Numbered from the stretch's first letter, positions 45,895-55,290 are shown. The stretch: 64,000 nt of DNA from Herbidospora galbida (GCF_005233835.1 NZ_SZQA01000029.1:1-64000), one strand, 5' to 3'. The notes: generated from the letters alone by a model not told the origin. Made by a program: numbers and translations.

Positions 45895-47249
45895 TCAGGA
45901 TCCTGGTGCCCAGCGGAATGCTCGGCGCGGGCTTCCCGCCGGAGACCGTCGACCGGGGCCTCGCCCTCGGGGCCGACGTGATCGCCGTCGACGGAGGGTC
46001 GACCGACTCCGGGCCGTACTACCTGGGCTCGGGCACGGCGAAGACGAGCGCCGCGGCCGTCGCCCGCGACCTGCGCCTCCTGCTGCGCGCCGCGGCCGGG
46101 GCGGGCATTCCGCTGATCGTGGGCTCGTGCGGGACGAGCGGCACCGACTCCGGCGTCGACTGGGTGTCCGGGATCGTCGAGACGATCCTGCGGGAGGAGA
46201 ACCTCACCCTGCGCGTCGCCCGCATCTACAGCGAGCAGACCGCCGCGGTCCTGAAGGAGCGGCTCGGCGAGGGACGCGTCCACCCGCTTCCTCCGATGGG
46301 CGACCTGGACGCCGCCACGCTCGACGAGTGCACCCACATCGTCGGCATGATGGGCCACGAGCCCATCGCGGCGGCCCTCGCCGCCGGGGCCGACGTCGTG
46401 CTCGCCGGCCGGGCCACCGACACCGCCGTCGCCGCCGCCTACCCGCTGATGAAGGGCATGCCGCCGGGGCCGACGTGGCATGCGTCCAAGATCATCGAAT
46501 GCGGCGGGCAGTGCACGACCAACCCGCGCGCGGGCGGCGTGCTCGCCACCATCGACGACGACGGCTTCGTCATCGAGCCGCTCGACCCCGCCGCCGCGTG
46601 CACGACGACGTCGGTGGCGGCGCACATGCTCTACGAGACGGTCAACCCGTTCGAGATGCGCGAACCGGCGGGGACACTGGTCGTGACCGACGCCGTCTAC
46701 ACGGCGCTCGACGACCGGCGGGTGCGCGTCGAAGGCTCCCGCTTCGAGGTCGCCGACCAGTACACGGTGAAGCTCGAGGGCGCCCGCGTGACCGGCTACG
46801 AGACGATGTCCTTCACCGCCATCCGCGACCCGCACATCCTCGCCAGGATCGAGGAGTGGGTCGCGCTGATGCACGAGGTCCTCGCCGGCCGGGTGTCGCA
46901 GACCCTGGGCCTCGACCCCTCCGGCTACGCCGTGGACATCCGGCCGTACGGATACAACGCCGTGCTGGGGAGCATCGATCCGGCGTCCGGACCGCCTCGG
47001 GAGGTCGGCGTGATGATGCTGGTCAACGCGCCCGACCAGGCCACCGCCACGGCCATCGCCAAGATCGCCAATCCGTTGATGCTGCACCTCCCGACCTCGG
47101 ACATGGACTACCTGCCGAGCCTGGCCTTCGCCACCTCCCCGGCCGAGACCGAGCGCGGGGCCGCCTACGAGTTCACGCTCAACCACGTCGTGGACGTGGA
47201 CGAGCCCACCGCCCTGTTCCGCATCGAGATCGAGGGAGCCCCCCGTTGA
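45891..47249 (+). CDS. AtuA/DUF1446 family protein
   Basis: A 452-residue protein from GTG 45891. It has the AtuA hallmarks G-A-D-V-I-A-V-D-G-G-S-T-D-S-G-P-Y-Y near residue 26, G-S-C-G-T-S-G near 80 and G-R-A-T-D-T-A near 170. The first described AtuA takes part in acyclic-terpene utilisation, but most relatives accompany DUF4387 proteins in carboxylic acid catabolic operons and their reaction is unproven. Its stop overlaps the DUF4387 gene start by 4 bases. Confidence 0.85.
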   Translation: MIRILVPSGMLGAGFPPETVDRGLALGADVIAVDGGSTDSGPYYLGSGTAKTSAAAVARDLRLLLRAAAGAGIPLIVGSCGTSGTDSGVDWVSGIVETILREENLTLRVARIYSEQTAAVLKERLGEGRVHPLPPMGDLDAATLDECTHIVGMMGHEPIAAALAAGADVVLAGRATDTAVAAAYPLMKGMPPGPTWHASKIIECGGQCTTNPRAGGVLATIDDDGFVIEPLDPAAACTTTSVAAHMLYETVNPFEMREPAGTLVVTDAVYTALDDRRVRVEGSRFEVADQYTVKLEGARVTGYETMSFTAIRDPHILARIEEWVALMHEVLAGRVSQTLGLDPSGYAVDIRPYGYNAVLGSIDPASGPPREVGVMMLVNAPDQATATAIAKIANPLMLHLPTSDMDYLPSLAFATSPAETERGAAYEFTLNHVVDVDEPTALFRIEIEGAPR

Positions 47250-47563
47250 GCAGCAGGCCCACGCTGGGCGAACTGGCCCTGGAGGTGCGGTCGAAGAACG
47301 CCGGGCCGTTCTGGGTGACGATGGAACTGTTCATGCGGACGGGGGAGGACTACACGACCGTCGCGGACGAGGACTTCATCAACGAGCAGGTCGTCGCCGG
47401 CCTGTACGGGGTCGACCCGGCGACCGTCCAGATCTTCCGCATCCCGGCCCTCAACGTGGTGAAGATCTCCTTCCCCCGGCCGGTGGCCCAGGGGAGCGTG
47501 CGCGACCGGGACATCCACGCGGGGCAGCACCACGTGCCGCTGGCGGCGCTGGTCCCCCCGTGA
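47246..47563 (+). CDS. DUF4387 family protein
   Basis: A 105-residue protein whose TTG start (47246) lies in the AtuA stop. The pattern L-x-S-K-N-A-G-P-F near residue 15 and F-P-R-P near 78 matches DUF4387, nearly always found after AtuA genes; the two may form a complex. The biochemical role is unknown. It ends the operon. Confidence 0.82.
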   Translation: MSSRPTLGELALEVRSKNAGPFWVTMELFMRTGEDYTTVADEDFINEQVVAGLYGVDPATVQIFRIPALNVVKISFPRPVAQGSVRDRDIHAGQHHVPLAALVPP

Positions 47564-47569
47564 AGTAAC

Positions 47570-48069
47570 ATCGTGGCCCGCCGGCGGACCACGAAGGGCG
47601 AAAGGCCCTGCGGACGCGAAGTACGCCGAGCTCATGGACGCCGGCCTCCCGGACCAGCTCTGCCTCACCTGGGTCCAGGAGCCCGACGGCTACCAGGGAT
47701 CCAGGAGCGAGGTCCTGGAGTCCCTGTCGGCCCGGGGGCGGGCCTTCAACGTCTTCTGGAACCTGGCCATGGACAGCGCCGTCGGCGTGGTCCAGACCGA
47801 GTTCGACCTCGCCGAGGTGGACGAGCGGACGGGCGCCGACCCCTCGGCGCTCGACCCGCTCCTGGCGGAGCTGGGCGTGCGCGACGAGCTGAGCCTGCCC
47901 CCCGCTGCCCGACGCGATCGTCCCGCCCGCCTACCTCAACCCCCGGGCGCCCTTCCTGGACGAGCCGGGGTTCGCCCGCATCCTCGCCGATCCCTCACCC
48001 GCGATGGCGCCGGCCGTCAACCGCACAATCGCGACCACCGTCGTCGCGATCGCCGGAATCGACGACTAG
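47570..48069 (+). pseudogene. Broken DUF6461-like gene
   Basis: Residues from about 47630 read Q-E-P-D-G-Y-Q-G-S-R-S-E-V-L-E-S-L-S, a DUF6461-like pattern. Near 47905 the coding signal shifts frame to L-P-D-A-I-V-P-P-A-Y-L-N-P and continues to TAG at 48067-48069. The 5' end also lacks a start. I read this as a truncated, frameshifted relic; the family call is moderate. Confidence 0.45.
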
Positions 48070-48255
48070 GCGGCGTAGGTGGCGACGTGTGCAGGTCCGC
48101 TTGTAGATCAGGTGACCCCCGTTGACGTCCGTCACCAGGCGATTGGGGAGGATCCGGGCGTCCAGCGCGAGCTTGAAGCGCAGGCTCGCCGTATCCGGGA
48201 ACGCACGAGGACCACCGACGGCCAGCCGGAACCACGGCGAGACGTCGTAGGTTGA

Positions 48256-48926
48256 TCAATCCGCTGTCCACGCGACCCGACCGCCTGGCGTGGCGAGCAG
48301 CATGTTGAGCGTCGCCGGTTCACCAGGATTGACGAGCTGGCCGAAAATCGTGGCGCTCCCGCTGGGCTGGCCTTTCTTCTCGACGAACCACGTCTTCCCG
48401 ATCATGATGGTCCGGCCGGGCGACAGGACCTTCGGATAGCGGTCGGGCACCTGCCCGAAGAACTCCGCGCTGATGTCGGAGGCGGCGACACGAACTTCTC
48501 GGTGGTCTCGCCGACGATCGAGGTGGTGTCGACGAACCAGAGAGCGCGGATGCCTCGAAACGGAAGAATGACGGGGATGGCGGCAGCCCGGTTTTTACCC
48601 GGGAGGTCTCCATTGTGAAATCAGAACCGCAGGCGGGTGAAGAACGAGAGGCCCGCCCTATGTGCCGGCTTCAGGATGAGACTCGTCTCCAGTTCGACCA
48701 TCCGGTGCAGGCGATTGTTGCAGAGTAGCTGGAATGAAGCGCTTCGTCGTCCCCTGAGGGCCGCCGACGGCGGGAGGCCGAAGTCGCTTAGGAGATCTGC
48801 CGCGACCGCGTCCGTTGTTTCGACCGCATAGCTGGCGCCTGGCGGAAGCTTCGTCCGGCTGTAAATTACATGCTCCGCCACGAAGAAACAGCATGATGAG
48901 CCGGATTCCGGTGACCGAGTGGTCAA
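48256..48926 (-). pseudogene. Broken gene with in-frame stop and frameshift
   Basis: On the minus strand an open frame from 48926 stops at 48621-48623, but the same frame immediately continues (F-H-N-G-D-L-P-G-K-N-R) into a coherent stretch with R-A-L-W-F-V-D-T-T-S-I-V-G-E-T. A shift near 48480 then leads to F-F-G-Q-V-P-D-R-Y-P-K-V and on to the end at 48256 (V-A-W-T-A-D). One stop and one frameshift separate three well-formed pieces of a single former protein. A further coding-like fragment lies downstream on the same strand at 48066-48245. Family not recognised. Confidence 0.4.
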
Positions 48927-48998
48927 TACCGTCTTCGCTTCGGTCCGTTTGCAAATTTATCCTCAGGCGATCGAATGACCCGTCCCTGTAGGAGAAGC

Positions 48999-49304
48999 AT
49001 GCAAAAAATCACTTGGCTCCGCCGGCTCGGCCTCGTCTCAGCTGTTGTGGCGGCCGGCCTGGCGACCACGCCCGTGGCCGCACACGCTGACGGCTATGAC
49101 ACTCCCCGCAGCGCCACTGCCGTCGGGGCGGGCAGCACCTACGCGGCCGGGTTCGCGGCGGCCGAACAGCGGGCCCGGGCGGCCGTCCTCGCGGTCGGCC
49201 ATGACTGCGCCCCTGGCACCTATCACACCCTCTTGACCTATGCCTCCCCGGGCGGCGGCACATGGGTCTTCCAGTCCACTCACCACGCGATGTGCGCCGA
49301 CTGA
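48999..49304 (+). CDS. Small secreted protein
   Basis: A 101-residue protein from ATG 48999, behind AGGAGAAG. A signal peptide (residues 1-30, ending A-A-H-A-D) precedes a mature part of about 70 residues with two Cys (near 73 and 99) that could form a disulfide. Family unknown. G+C is closer to the genome norm than in the surrounding broken genes. Confidence 0.55.
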   Translation: MQKITWLRRLGLVSAVVAAGLATTPVAAHADGYDTPRSATAVGAGSTYAAGFAAAEQRARAAVLAVGHDCAPGTYHTLLTYASPGGGTWVFQSTHHAMCAD

Positions 49305-49728
49305 TCAAGCTCGGCCTCTGCCGGGCAGTGGGCCCGCACTGCCCGCAGGGGAGGCCGATCCGAAGCCGTGCTCGCCTGTCTTGAACCTCCGGTGCGAGCA
49401 AGGCCGACCTCCCTCGTCTCAGGTCACGGTGGACATGCACGCTCGCCACGCGGTTCTTGGTGCGGGATGGGCGGCTTCACCCGACCTCGTGCAGGCGAGG
49501 GAACGACGCATGTGCGGGCATCGCGCCCGATTTACACGCCTTCCCGTTCATGGTGGAGTTCGCCGCTGACCGTGACACGACGAGCGTCCGAAGGCTTTTG
49601 ACTGAAGTAGGGCACCGCCGAGGTTCGAGCCCAAGTAGTTATCGGCCGACAGACGCGTCCTGTCCCCGGCCACCTCACGGGTAGGCGTGCTGGACCCGGC
49701 TCCCGGTTCTGGCATCTGCCTGAGTTTG
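49305..49728. other. Intergenic stretch without recognised gene
   Basis: Only short antiparallel open frames without ribosome sites or coding bias were seen. The last bases contain the left side of the TetR operator. Confidence 0.5.
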
Positions 49729-49755
49729 AACTGTACGAAACCGTTTCGTACAGTT
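49729..49755 (+). promoter_or_regulatory. Palindromic operator of the TetR gene
   Basis: Arms AACTGTACGAAA and TTTCGTACAGTT form a perfect 12-bp inverted repeat with a 3-bp centre (CCG). It ends five bases before the regulator's ATG, so self-repression by steric block is very likely. The element is A/T-rich against its surroundings. Confidence 0.8.
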
Positions 49756-49760
49756 TGAAC

Positions 49761-50363
49761 ATGTCGATGGACCCCCCGCCCCGTTCCCGCATGAAGCCCG
49801 AGCGTCTCGCCGAACTGTTCGAGGCCGTCCGCGCGTTGCTGCTGGACGTCGGCTACGAACGGCTCACCTTCGATGCCGTGGCGGTCCGGGCCCGAACGAG
49901 CAAGGCGACGCTGTACCGCCATTGGAAGGGAAACAAGGCCGACCTGGTCATGGCCGCCCTCACCCAGCACCGTCCGGCGCTGCCCGACCACGCCGGGGCG
50001 GCTTCACTCGACGAGGTGTTCGCCCAGATGGCCGGCGCCGACGGCATGCCGACCGGCGACCTGCGCATGGGACTCATGCTGCTGCACGCGGCAGCAGCCG
50101 ACCCCGACTTCGGCGCCGCCCTGCGCAAGGAGATCATCGCGCCGCTGGTGAACGCGCTGGCCGCGGTATTCGAAACCGCAGCCGACCGTGGCGAGATCGT
50201 GCGCGACTCGCCGCTGTTCCGGCGGCTGGCCCACGTGATCCTCACCGACCTCGCCTTCTCTCCCCTGATCAGCGGCGGGGAGGAGAACGCGGCGTCTCGA
50301 CAGGAACTGTTCCGGACGATCATCCGGCCGGCGCTCACCTTCACCGATCGCCGCGACGAATAG
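49761..50363 (+). CDS. TetR family regulator
   Basis: A 200-residue protein. The N-terminal helix-turn-helix is clear: L-T-F-D-A-V-A-V-R-A-R-T-S-K-A-T-L-Y-R-H-W (residues 37-57). The ligand-binding half carries a TetR_C-type helical domain. ATG 49761 is used; the ATG at 49767 is an alternative. The perfect palindrome just upstream is the operator. The downstream ketopantoate-reductase-like gene follows after 34 bases and is probably cotranscribed and coregulated. Confidence 0.9.
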   Translation: MSMDPPPRSRMKPERLAELFEAVRALLLDVGYERLTFDAVAVRARTSKATLYRHWKGNKADLVMAALTQHRPALPDHAGAASLDEVFAQMAGADGMPTGDLRMGLMLLHAAAADPDFGAALRKEIIAPLVNALAAVFETAADRGEIVRDSPLFRRLAHVILTDLAFSPLISGGEENAASRQELFRTIIRPALTFTDRRDE

Positions 50364-50397
50364 AGCTATCCGAGCCACCCCGAGACAGAAGGTTGCC

Positions 50398-51270
50398 ATG
50401 AAGATTCTTGTGTACGGTGCCGGGATCGTCGGCAGCCTGTTCGCCGTCCGCCTGCACGAGGCCGGGCACGACGTCTCGCTCCTGGCCCGGGGCGAGCGCC
50501 TGGCCTCCCTGCGCCGCCACGGCGTGCAACTCGCCGAAGCCGGCAGCCCGGCCGTCAGGCGGATACCGGTGCCGGCGATCGACCGCCCGGCCGGCGGATA
50601 CGACCTGGTCACCGTCCTCGTACGCACCCATCAGGTCGACTCGGTGCTGGCCTCACTCGCCGGCCTCGACGGTGACGTGCTGTTCCTGCACAACTGGGCG
50701 GCCGGGGCGCAACCGCTGGGCGCCGTGATCGGCCACGAGCGGGTCCTCCTGGGCTTCCCCAACGCCGCCGGCACCATGGACCGCGACGTGGTCCGCTACC
50801 GCGCGGCCAATGCCGTGACCCGCCGGGTCGCCATGCCGATCGGCGAACCCGACGGCCGTACCACCCCCCGCCTGAAACGGATCGTGAAGGCCTTCCGCGC
50901 CGCCGGAATCAACGCCAAGGCCACACCGCAGATGGACGCCTGGCTCAGAACGCACGCCGCGTTCACGGTGCCCCTCGGGCAGACAGTGCAGGCGGCGGGC
51001 GGCCCGGCCGCGCTGGCCGACGACAAGGACGCGGTCCGTGGCATGCTCCACCTCATGCGGCAGAACCTGGCAGCCCTGCCGACCCCACCGGTCCCACGCG
51101 GCTTCGACGCGTTGCGCACGCTGCCGGAAGGGCTGCTCGTGGCGGTGTTGCGGCGTTTCCTGCGGAGCCCGACGGCCGTCTACAGCGGACTCAGCAACAC
51201 CTCGCCCGCCGAGAGGGCCGAACTCGAGCGGCTGGCCGAACAGCTGCGGGCCTACGCGAGGGGCCGGTAG
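50398..51270 (+). CDS. Ketopantoate reductase (PanE/ApbA) family oxidoreductase
   Basis: A 290-residue protein: N-terminal NADP-binding G-A-G-I-V-G-S-L-F (residues 8-16), G-E-R-L then the substrate Lys/Asn region near 97 (F-L-H-N-W-A-A-G) and the C-terminal helical domain. In E. coli PanE reduces ketopantoate; many actinobacterial relatives beside TetR genes have other or unknown substrates. A role in pantothenate synthesis is not supported by neighbours. Confidence 0.8.
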   Translation: MKILVYGAGIVGSLFAVRLHEAGHDVSLLARGERLASLRRHGVQLAEAGSPAVRRIPVPAIDRPAGGYDLVTVLVRTHQVDSVLASLAGLDGDVLFLHNWAAGAQPLGAVIGHERVLLGFPNAAGTMDRDVVRYRAANAVTRRVAMPIGEPDGRTTPRLKRIVKAFRAAGINAKATPQMDAWLRTHAAFTVPLGQTVQAAGGPAALADDKDAVRGMLHLMRQNLAALPTPPVPRGFDALRTLPEGLLVAVLRRFLRSPTAVYSGLSNTSPAERAELERLAEQLRAYARGR

Positions 51271-51718
51271 GCGACAGGCAGCCGCCGGTACTGTGGATCG
51301 GCGCCGAATGAACCGCCGTGAAACGCCGCAAGGCCAAGCGCGGCGTTCAGATTGCGGCACGGCCGGTGAGCGGCGAAGACGCCGCGGTCTCTTGGCGGCC
51401 GAGATGGCGACGGAAGTAGTCGGCGCATCCGAATGCTTACCCGTTGTGAATGTTGACAAGGGGGAGCGACATTTGCGACGGATGAAGTCAGTGCGCAAAT
51501 GATCTTGCGGTGCGTTGATCTGTGACGTAATGTCCGCTTTGAAGATCACTCGATCGCGACATTTAGGACAGCAGGCCGGGAACCTCCCTGCCCTCTTCTG
51601 CTTCGGAGACCGCTCTTCATGCCTTCACGGCACCTGACGGTTCCGAGCATCGACGAGGTCTGAACCAATTCGACTGGATGTCCGCACAGGCAAACAGAGA
51701 GCTCATAAGCGGTCACAT
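51271..51718. other. Intergenic stretch without recognised gene
   Basis: No frame with coding bias or a ribosome site was seen in these 450 bases. Local G+C is lower than in neighbouring genes, in keeping with an accessory region. Confidence 0.5.
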
Positions 51719-51841
51719 ATGAAACGTGAGCGTCAGCGGTGGTTCCACTTCCGTCACAACTGGCAGGACACCGAGCGCATCGGCAACGTGGTAGTGCAGC
51801 ACTGCCTGACCTGTCTCAAAAGCCGGGTCCGCATCCGGTGA
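51719..51841 (+). CDS. 40-residue protein with a possible zinc-knuckle fragment
   Basis: ATG 51719 opens a 40-codon frame rich in Arg, Trp and His with a late H-C-L-T-C-L-K-S-R, which recalls a C-x2-C metal knuckle. Small actinobacterial proteins with a similar W-F-H-F-R-H-N-W opening exist to my memory, so it may be conserved. No good ribosome site. Confidence 0.3.
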   Translation: MKRERQRWFHFRHNWQDTERIGNVVVQHCLTCLKSRVRIR

Positions 51842-52214
51842 TCAGCGCACGATTCGCCCCAGCCTGTTCAACGGGACCCGGCGCGGTCACCCGCAGGGCC
51901 GTGCACGATCAGTGCGAGCAACGCCCGGCTCCACGCCCGCTGATCACGCGACGGTTGCCGTGACTTCAGTGGTTCGTCTCCGTCTTCGTATCAGCGCCTG
52001 TGCCGTGGACACCCGCGAGTTGATCGCAAAGCGTCACTGGCGGGAGGCGGTCGGTCTCCAAAGGTCCCGGCGCAAACGGTGAAGCCCCAGACGGTATAGA
52101 GGGGGTGCTCCGGACGTGAGCGGCCGTGGTGCGGTGCCCTCGCAGACTGCGAACACGTCCTGGGGCTCTCGGTGTTGGGATTGAGGTCGAGATGAATGCC
52201 CGCATGGTGCGTCG

Positions 52215-52292
52215 TCATGCCGGGCGGACGCGGATCGAGCCCTTACTGCCGGATCCGGTGATCAGGGCGGTCTTGCCGGTGAGATCAGTCAT
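52215..52292 (-). pseudogene. N-terminal fragment of a short-chain dehydrogenase
   Basis: From ATG 52292 the frame reads M-T-D-L-T-G-K-T-A-L-I-T-G-S-G-S, the SDR opening with its nucleotide-binding T-G-x-x-x-G beginning, then meets a stop after 25 codons. It is a truncated relic facing the same way as the SDR fragment at 52337-52777. Confidence 0.5.
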
Positions 52293-52336
52293 TTCGTCTG
52301 TCACTTCTCTGTGTGGTTGCTGGTCGCCGCGGATGG

Positions 52337-52777
52337 TCAGGCGGTGAACCCGCCGGTGACGATGAACCCGCCGTCGCCGCGCTCGATCATTTCCGGTACG
52401 ACGGTGTGGGCGATCTCGACCGGGGTGAGCAGGAACAGGTTGACCAGCGGCGCCAGTCTCGCGGAGTCCAGCTCTCGGGCGGGGATGAAGGAGGTGCCTC
52501 CCGGCAGCGGCTGGTAGGAGACGACGTCGATGCGGCCGAAGCGGTCGCGGATGGCCTCAACGGTCGGGCGGGCGATGGCCGGGTCGGACAGGTCGGCCGG
52601 GAACGCCGCGGCCTCGATGCCTTCCGCGGCGAGTTCGTCCACCGTTGCTTGAAGGCGTTCGGCTCGGCGGGCGACCAGCGCGACGCGGAATCCCTCCTTG
52701 CCGAAGCGGCGGGCGAGTGCGGTCCCGAGACCGGATCCGGCACCGAAGATGGCGAGAACCTGGGACTTGGTGTTACC
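52337..52777 (-). pseudogene. Truncated short-chain dehydrogenase
   Basis: An open minus-strand stretch with the Rossmann G-A-G-S-G-L-G-T-A near its start, A-A-F-P-A-D-L-S-D-P for the adenine pocket and I-V-T-G-G-F near the end, where a stop cuts it after about 145 residues (SDRs are about 240). A stop precedes it at 52778-52780 and no start codon suits the N-terminus. Both ends are lost, so it is a pseudogene. Confidence 0.55.
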
Positions 52778-52870
52778 TCACTGAAAAACGGGGTCATCGA
52801 CGGGAAAGGGCCGATGGGGCGAACTCCGGGCGCCCGGTGGAAGCCACGTGGACCGATCACCCGGGAGGGC

Positions 52871-53455
52871 ATGAGGTGGTGGCCAGGTTCTCCCCGGTTC
52901 GTGCTCGCGGTGCTGGGTGTGGTTCTGACCGCAGGGCTGGCCTGGGTGCTGGAACACTTCGACGAGGCGGGCACCCTGGCCGGCAAGGATCGGGCGGCGG
53001 CGCTGGATGCCGTGCGGGGCGGGCGCCGGCGATCGCCACCGGGCTTCTCGTGCTGGTGGCGGTGTACTACACCGCGCGCAACGCCGACACCACGCGCCGG
53101 ACCTTCCGGCTGGGTGAGCAGGGTCATGTCACCGACCGCTACACCAAGGCGATCGAGCAACTCGGCTCCGACAAGCTCGACATCCGCCTGGGCGGCATCT
53201 ACGCACTGGAACGCATCGCCCGCGACTCGGCCCGCGATCATCCCACGGTCATGGAGGTCTGGCGGCCTTCGTCCGGGAGCACTCCCGAGACGTCGAAACC
53301 AACGACGAAGGGAAGGCGAAACCCCGCAGGCCCGGACTGAGGACCGACCTGCAGGCCGCACTCACCGTGATCGGCCGGCGGGCCGTCGCCCATGACACGG
53401 CGAGCATTGACCTCGCTGGCGCGGACCTCCTCGGCGCGAACCTCACCAGCGCCCC
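52871..53455 (+). pseudogene. Frameshifted pentapeptide-repeat/membrane protein relic
   Basis: An N-terminal helix (V-L-A-V-L-G-V-V-L-T-A-G-L near 52900) starts in one frame. The signal then moves to a second frame with a helix and Y-T-K-A-I-E-Q-L-G-S-D-K-L-D-I-R-L-G-G-I-Y-A-L-E-R-I, and to a third with D-L-A-G-A-D-L-L-G-A-N-L, the A-D/N-L-x-x pentapeptide repeat. This order is that of actinomycete pentapeptide-repeat membrane proteins. Two frameshifts and a truncated repeat domain mark a pseudogene. Confidence 0.55.
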
Positions 53456-53613
53456 TCAGCGGCCTGGGCGACCACCTCGGCCAGCGCCCGGTCATGCTCG
53501 CGCGGTACATACGCCGGAAGCGCTGCCAGAGCAGCCGGCGCGACCGGACCCGCCGTGCCGGTGCGGCGGGCGGGGGCAGCGACAAGGCGGGCCTGGTCTC
53601 CGCTGTGCCACGG

Positions 53614-54075
53614 TCACCTGGTGATGAGCGTGGCTGACGCAACGAGAGCCGCAGTTGGGCCAGGTGCAGTCGTTGCGTCGGCAGCGTTGTACGGCGCCCA
53701 GGCGGGCTCACGGAGGGCAGGGCAGTGTTCGGGAGTCGGATGGTTCGCGATGTCGATCATGCGGTCGAGAGCGTCGCGTGCGGCAGCAAGGTCGGCCATG
53801 GCGGCGGTGATGCGGTTGCGCTCCGATGCCAGCAGCTCGAAGGCCTTGGGGGAGGCGTGCCCGGTATCGACGCAGGGCAGCAGCTGCAGGATGGTCCGGC
53901 TGGGCAGGCCGGCGGTGAAGAACTGCTGGATCAGCCGGACACGTTCGACGGCTGACTCGGGGTAGGTTCGCTGGCCGCTGGGGGTGCGTTCCGAGGTGAG
54001 CAGACCCTGCTCTTCGTAGTACCGGAGAGCTCTGGTGCTGACCCCCGCCTGGTGTGCGAGCTCGCCTATCCGCAT
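53614..54075 (-). CDS. MerR family regulator
   Basis: A 153-residue protein from ATG 54075: M-R-I-G-E-L-A-H-Q-A-G-V-S-T-R-A-L-R-Y-Y-E-E-Q-G-L-L (residues 1-26) is the MerR DNA-binding opening, followed by R-T-Y then the dimerisation helix. A single Cys in the linker and one near the C-terminus leave the effector open. It is divergent from the SDR at 54210 and probably controls it through the long-spacer promoter at 54114-54145. Confidence 0.88.
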   Translation of the reverse strand: MRIGELAHQAGVSTRALRYYEEQGLLTSERTPSGQRTYPESAVERVRLIQQFFTAGLPSRTILQLLPCVDTGHASPKAFELLASERNRITAAMADLAAARDALDRMIDIANHPTPEHCPALREPAWAPYNAADATTAPGPTAALVASATLITR

Positions 54076-54113
54076 CTGTGTCCTCTTCTGCTTCCGGCTT
54101 CGCGGTTCTCGAC

Positions 54114-54145
54114 TTGCCTTTGACGTCAATGTGAGGTTTTAGGGT
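54114..54145 (+). promoter_or_regulatory. MerR-type promoter of the SDR gene
   Basis: TTGCCT (54114-54119) and TAGGGT (54140-54145) are 20 bp apart, an overlong spacer typical of MerR-activated promoters. The spacer contains the dyad TGACGTCA. It faces the SDR gene, 64 bases before its ATG. Confidence 0.55.
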
Positions 54146-54209
54146 AGCCGATGCCGGGCCGGATGCGGCTCGCCGAACCCGAGAGACCTACGCAGGAAGC
54201 AAGGAACCC

Positions 54210-54935
54210 ATGAACGTCACCGACCAGATCGCCCTCGTCACCGGAGCCAACCGCGGTATCGGCCGTCAGTTCGTGCTCGAACTGCTCGAGCGCGGGGCGA
54301 GCAAGGTCTACGCGACGGCTCGCCGCCCCGAGAGCCTCGACTTCGACGACACCCGGGTGGTGCCGCTACGACTCGACATTGTCGACCACGAGTCCGTCAT
54401 CGCGGCAGCGGCGACCGCGCGGGATGTGACCCTCCTCGTCAACAACGCCGGCATCGCGACCGGTGCCGTCCTCGTCACGGGTGACCTGAAAGAGGTCCAC
54501 CGCGAGATGGACACGCACTTCTGGGGCACGCTCGACGTGATCCGCGAGTTCAGCCCCGTCCTCGCAGCCAACGGCGGAGGTGCAATCGTGAACGTCCTGT
54601 CGGCGCTGTCGTGGTTCGCCGGCCCGGGCACCGGCGCGTACTCCGCTGCCAAGGCCGCGGAGTGGAACATGACGAACGGCGTTCGTCTCGAGCTCGCGGC
54701 TCAGGGCACGCTCGTCCAAGGCGTCCTCCTCGGCGCCGCCGACACGGACATCATGGCCGGATACGACGGACCCAAGATCGATCCCCGGGACGTGCCGCGC
54801 CGCTCGCTCGACGGCCTGGCCGCCGGCTCGATCGAGGTGATCGTCGATGACTGGACCGCAATGGTGAAGGCATCGCTCGTCGGTGACCCCGCCGCGTTCT
54901 ACGCAAAGATCACCGAGTTGCTTGGTGCGAGCTGA
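54210..54935 (+). CDS. Short-chain dehydrogenase/reductase
   Basis: A 241-residue classical SDR: T-G-A-N-R-G-I-G (residues 11-18), N-N-A-G near 83, catalytic Ser near 131 and Y-S-A-A-K near 145. NAD(P)-dependent oxidation or reduction of an unknown substrate. Divergent from the MerR gene, a common pairing in actinomycetes. Confidence 0.9.
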   Translation: MNVTDQIALVTGANRGIGRQFVLELLERGASKVYATARRPESLDFDDTRVVPLRLDIVDHESVIAAAATARDVTLLVNNAGIATGAVLVTGDLKEVHREMDTHFWGTLDVIREFSPVLAANGGGAIVNVLSALSWFAGPGTGAYSAAKAAEWNMTNGVRLELAAQGTLVQGVLLGAADTDIMAGYDGPKIDPRDVPRRSLDGLAAGSIEVIVDDWTAMVKASLVGDPAAFYAKITELLGAS

Positions 54936-54959
54936 GCAGCTGGGAGCGGAGGGCCGACA

Positions 54960-55182
54960 CGACCTCCTGATGGCCAACCCGGTGGACAAGATCGACACCG
55001 TCAAGGTGCCCAAGACCCTCCCCGGGCCGCCGACGCCGCCCACCATCGTTGGGAGAGCTACTGCGCCGCCGCCGGGGTCGACATCGACATCCACCAACTG
55101 CGCCACGCCCACGCCACCGAATTCATCAACACCGGGGTGTCCCGTCGAGGCCGTCCGCCGCCGCGACCGGGCGGCACGGTAA
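54960..55182 (+). pseudogene. Fragment of a tyrosine recombinase (integrase)
   Basis: A frame from about 54970 (A-N-P-V-D-K-I-D-T-V-K-V-P-K-T-L) and, after a gap, D-I-H-Q-L-R-H-A-H-A-T-E-F-I-N-T-G-V-S near 55090-55140, carry the catalytic H-x2-L-R-H-x-x-A-T pattern of phage-type integrases. A shift follows and no Tyr box is left. This is the strongest sign that the region was once mobile. Confidence 0.55.
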
Positions 55183-55290
55183 CTCACACATCTCACCGCA
55201 ACTCATTGATCAACCATTGGCGGCTGATGACACGTGGGTTGACGGCACCCCTACTTCTGCCGCACCCCGAACAGCCACGAGCCCGACCAC

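Noticed and set aside
48256-48926. Selenocysteine read-through at the 48621 TGA
   Set aside because: No selenocysteine insertion element or selenoprotein family match was seen, and a frameshift further on already shows decay.
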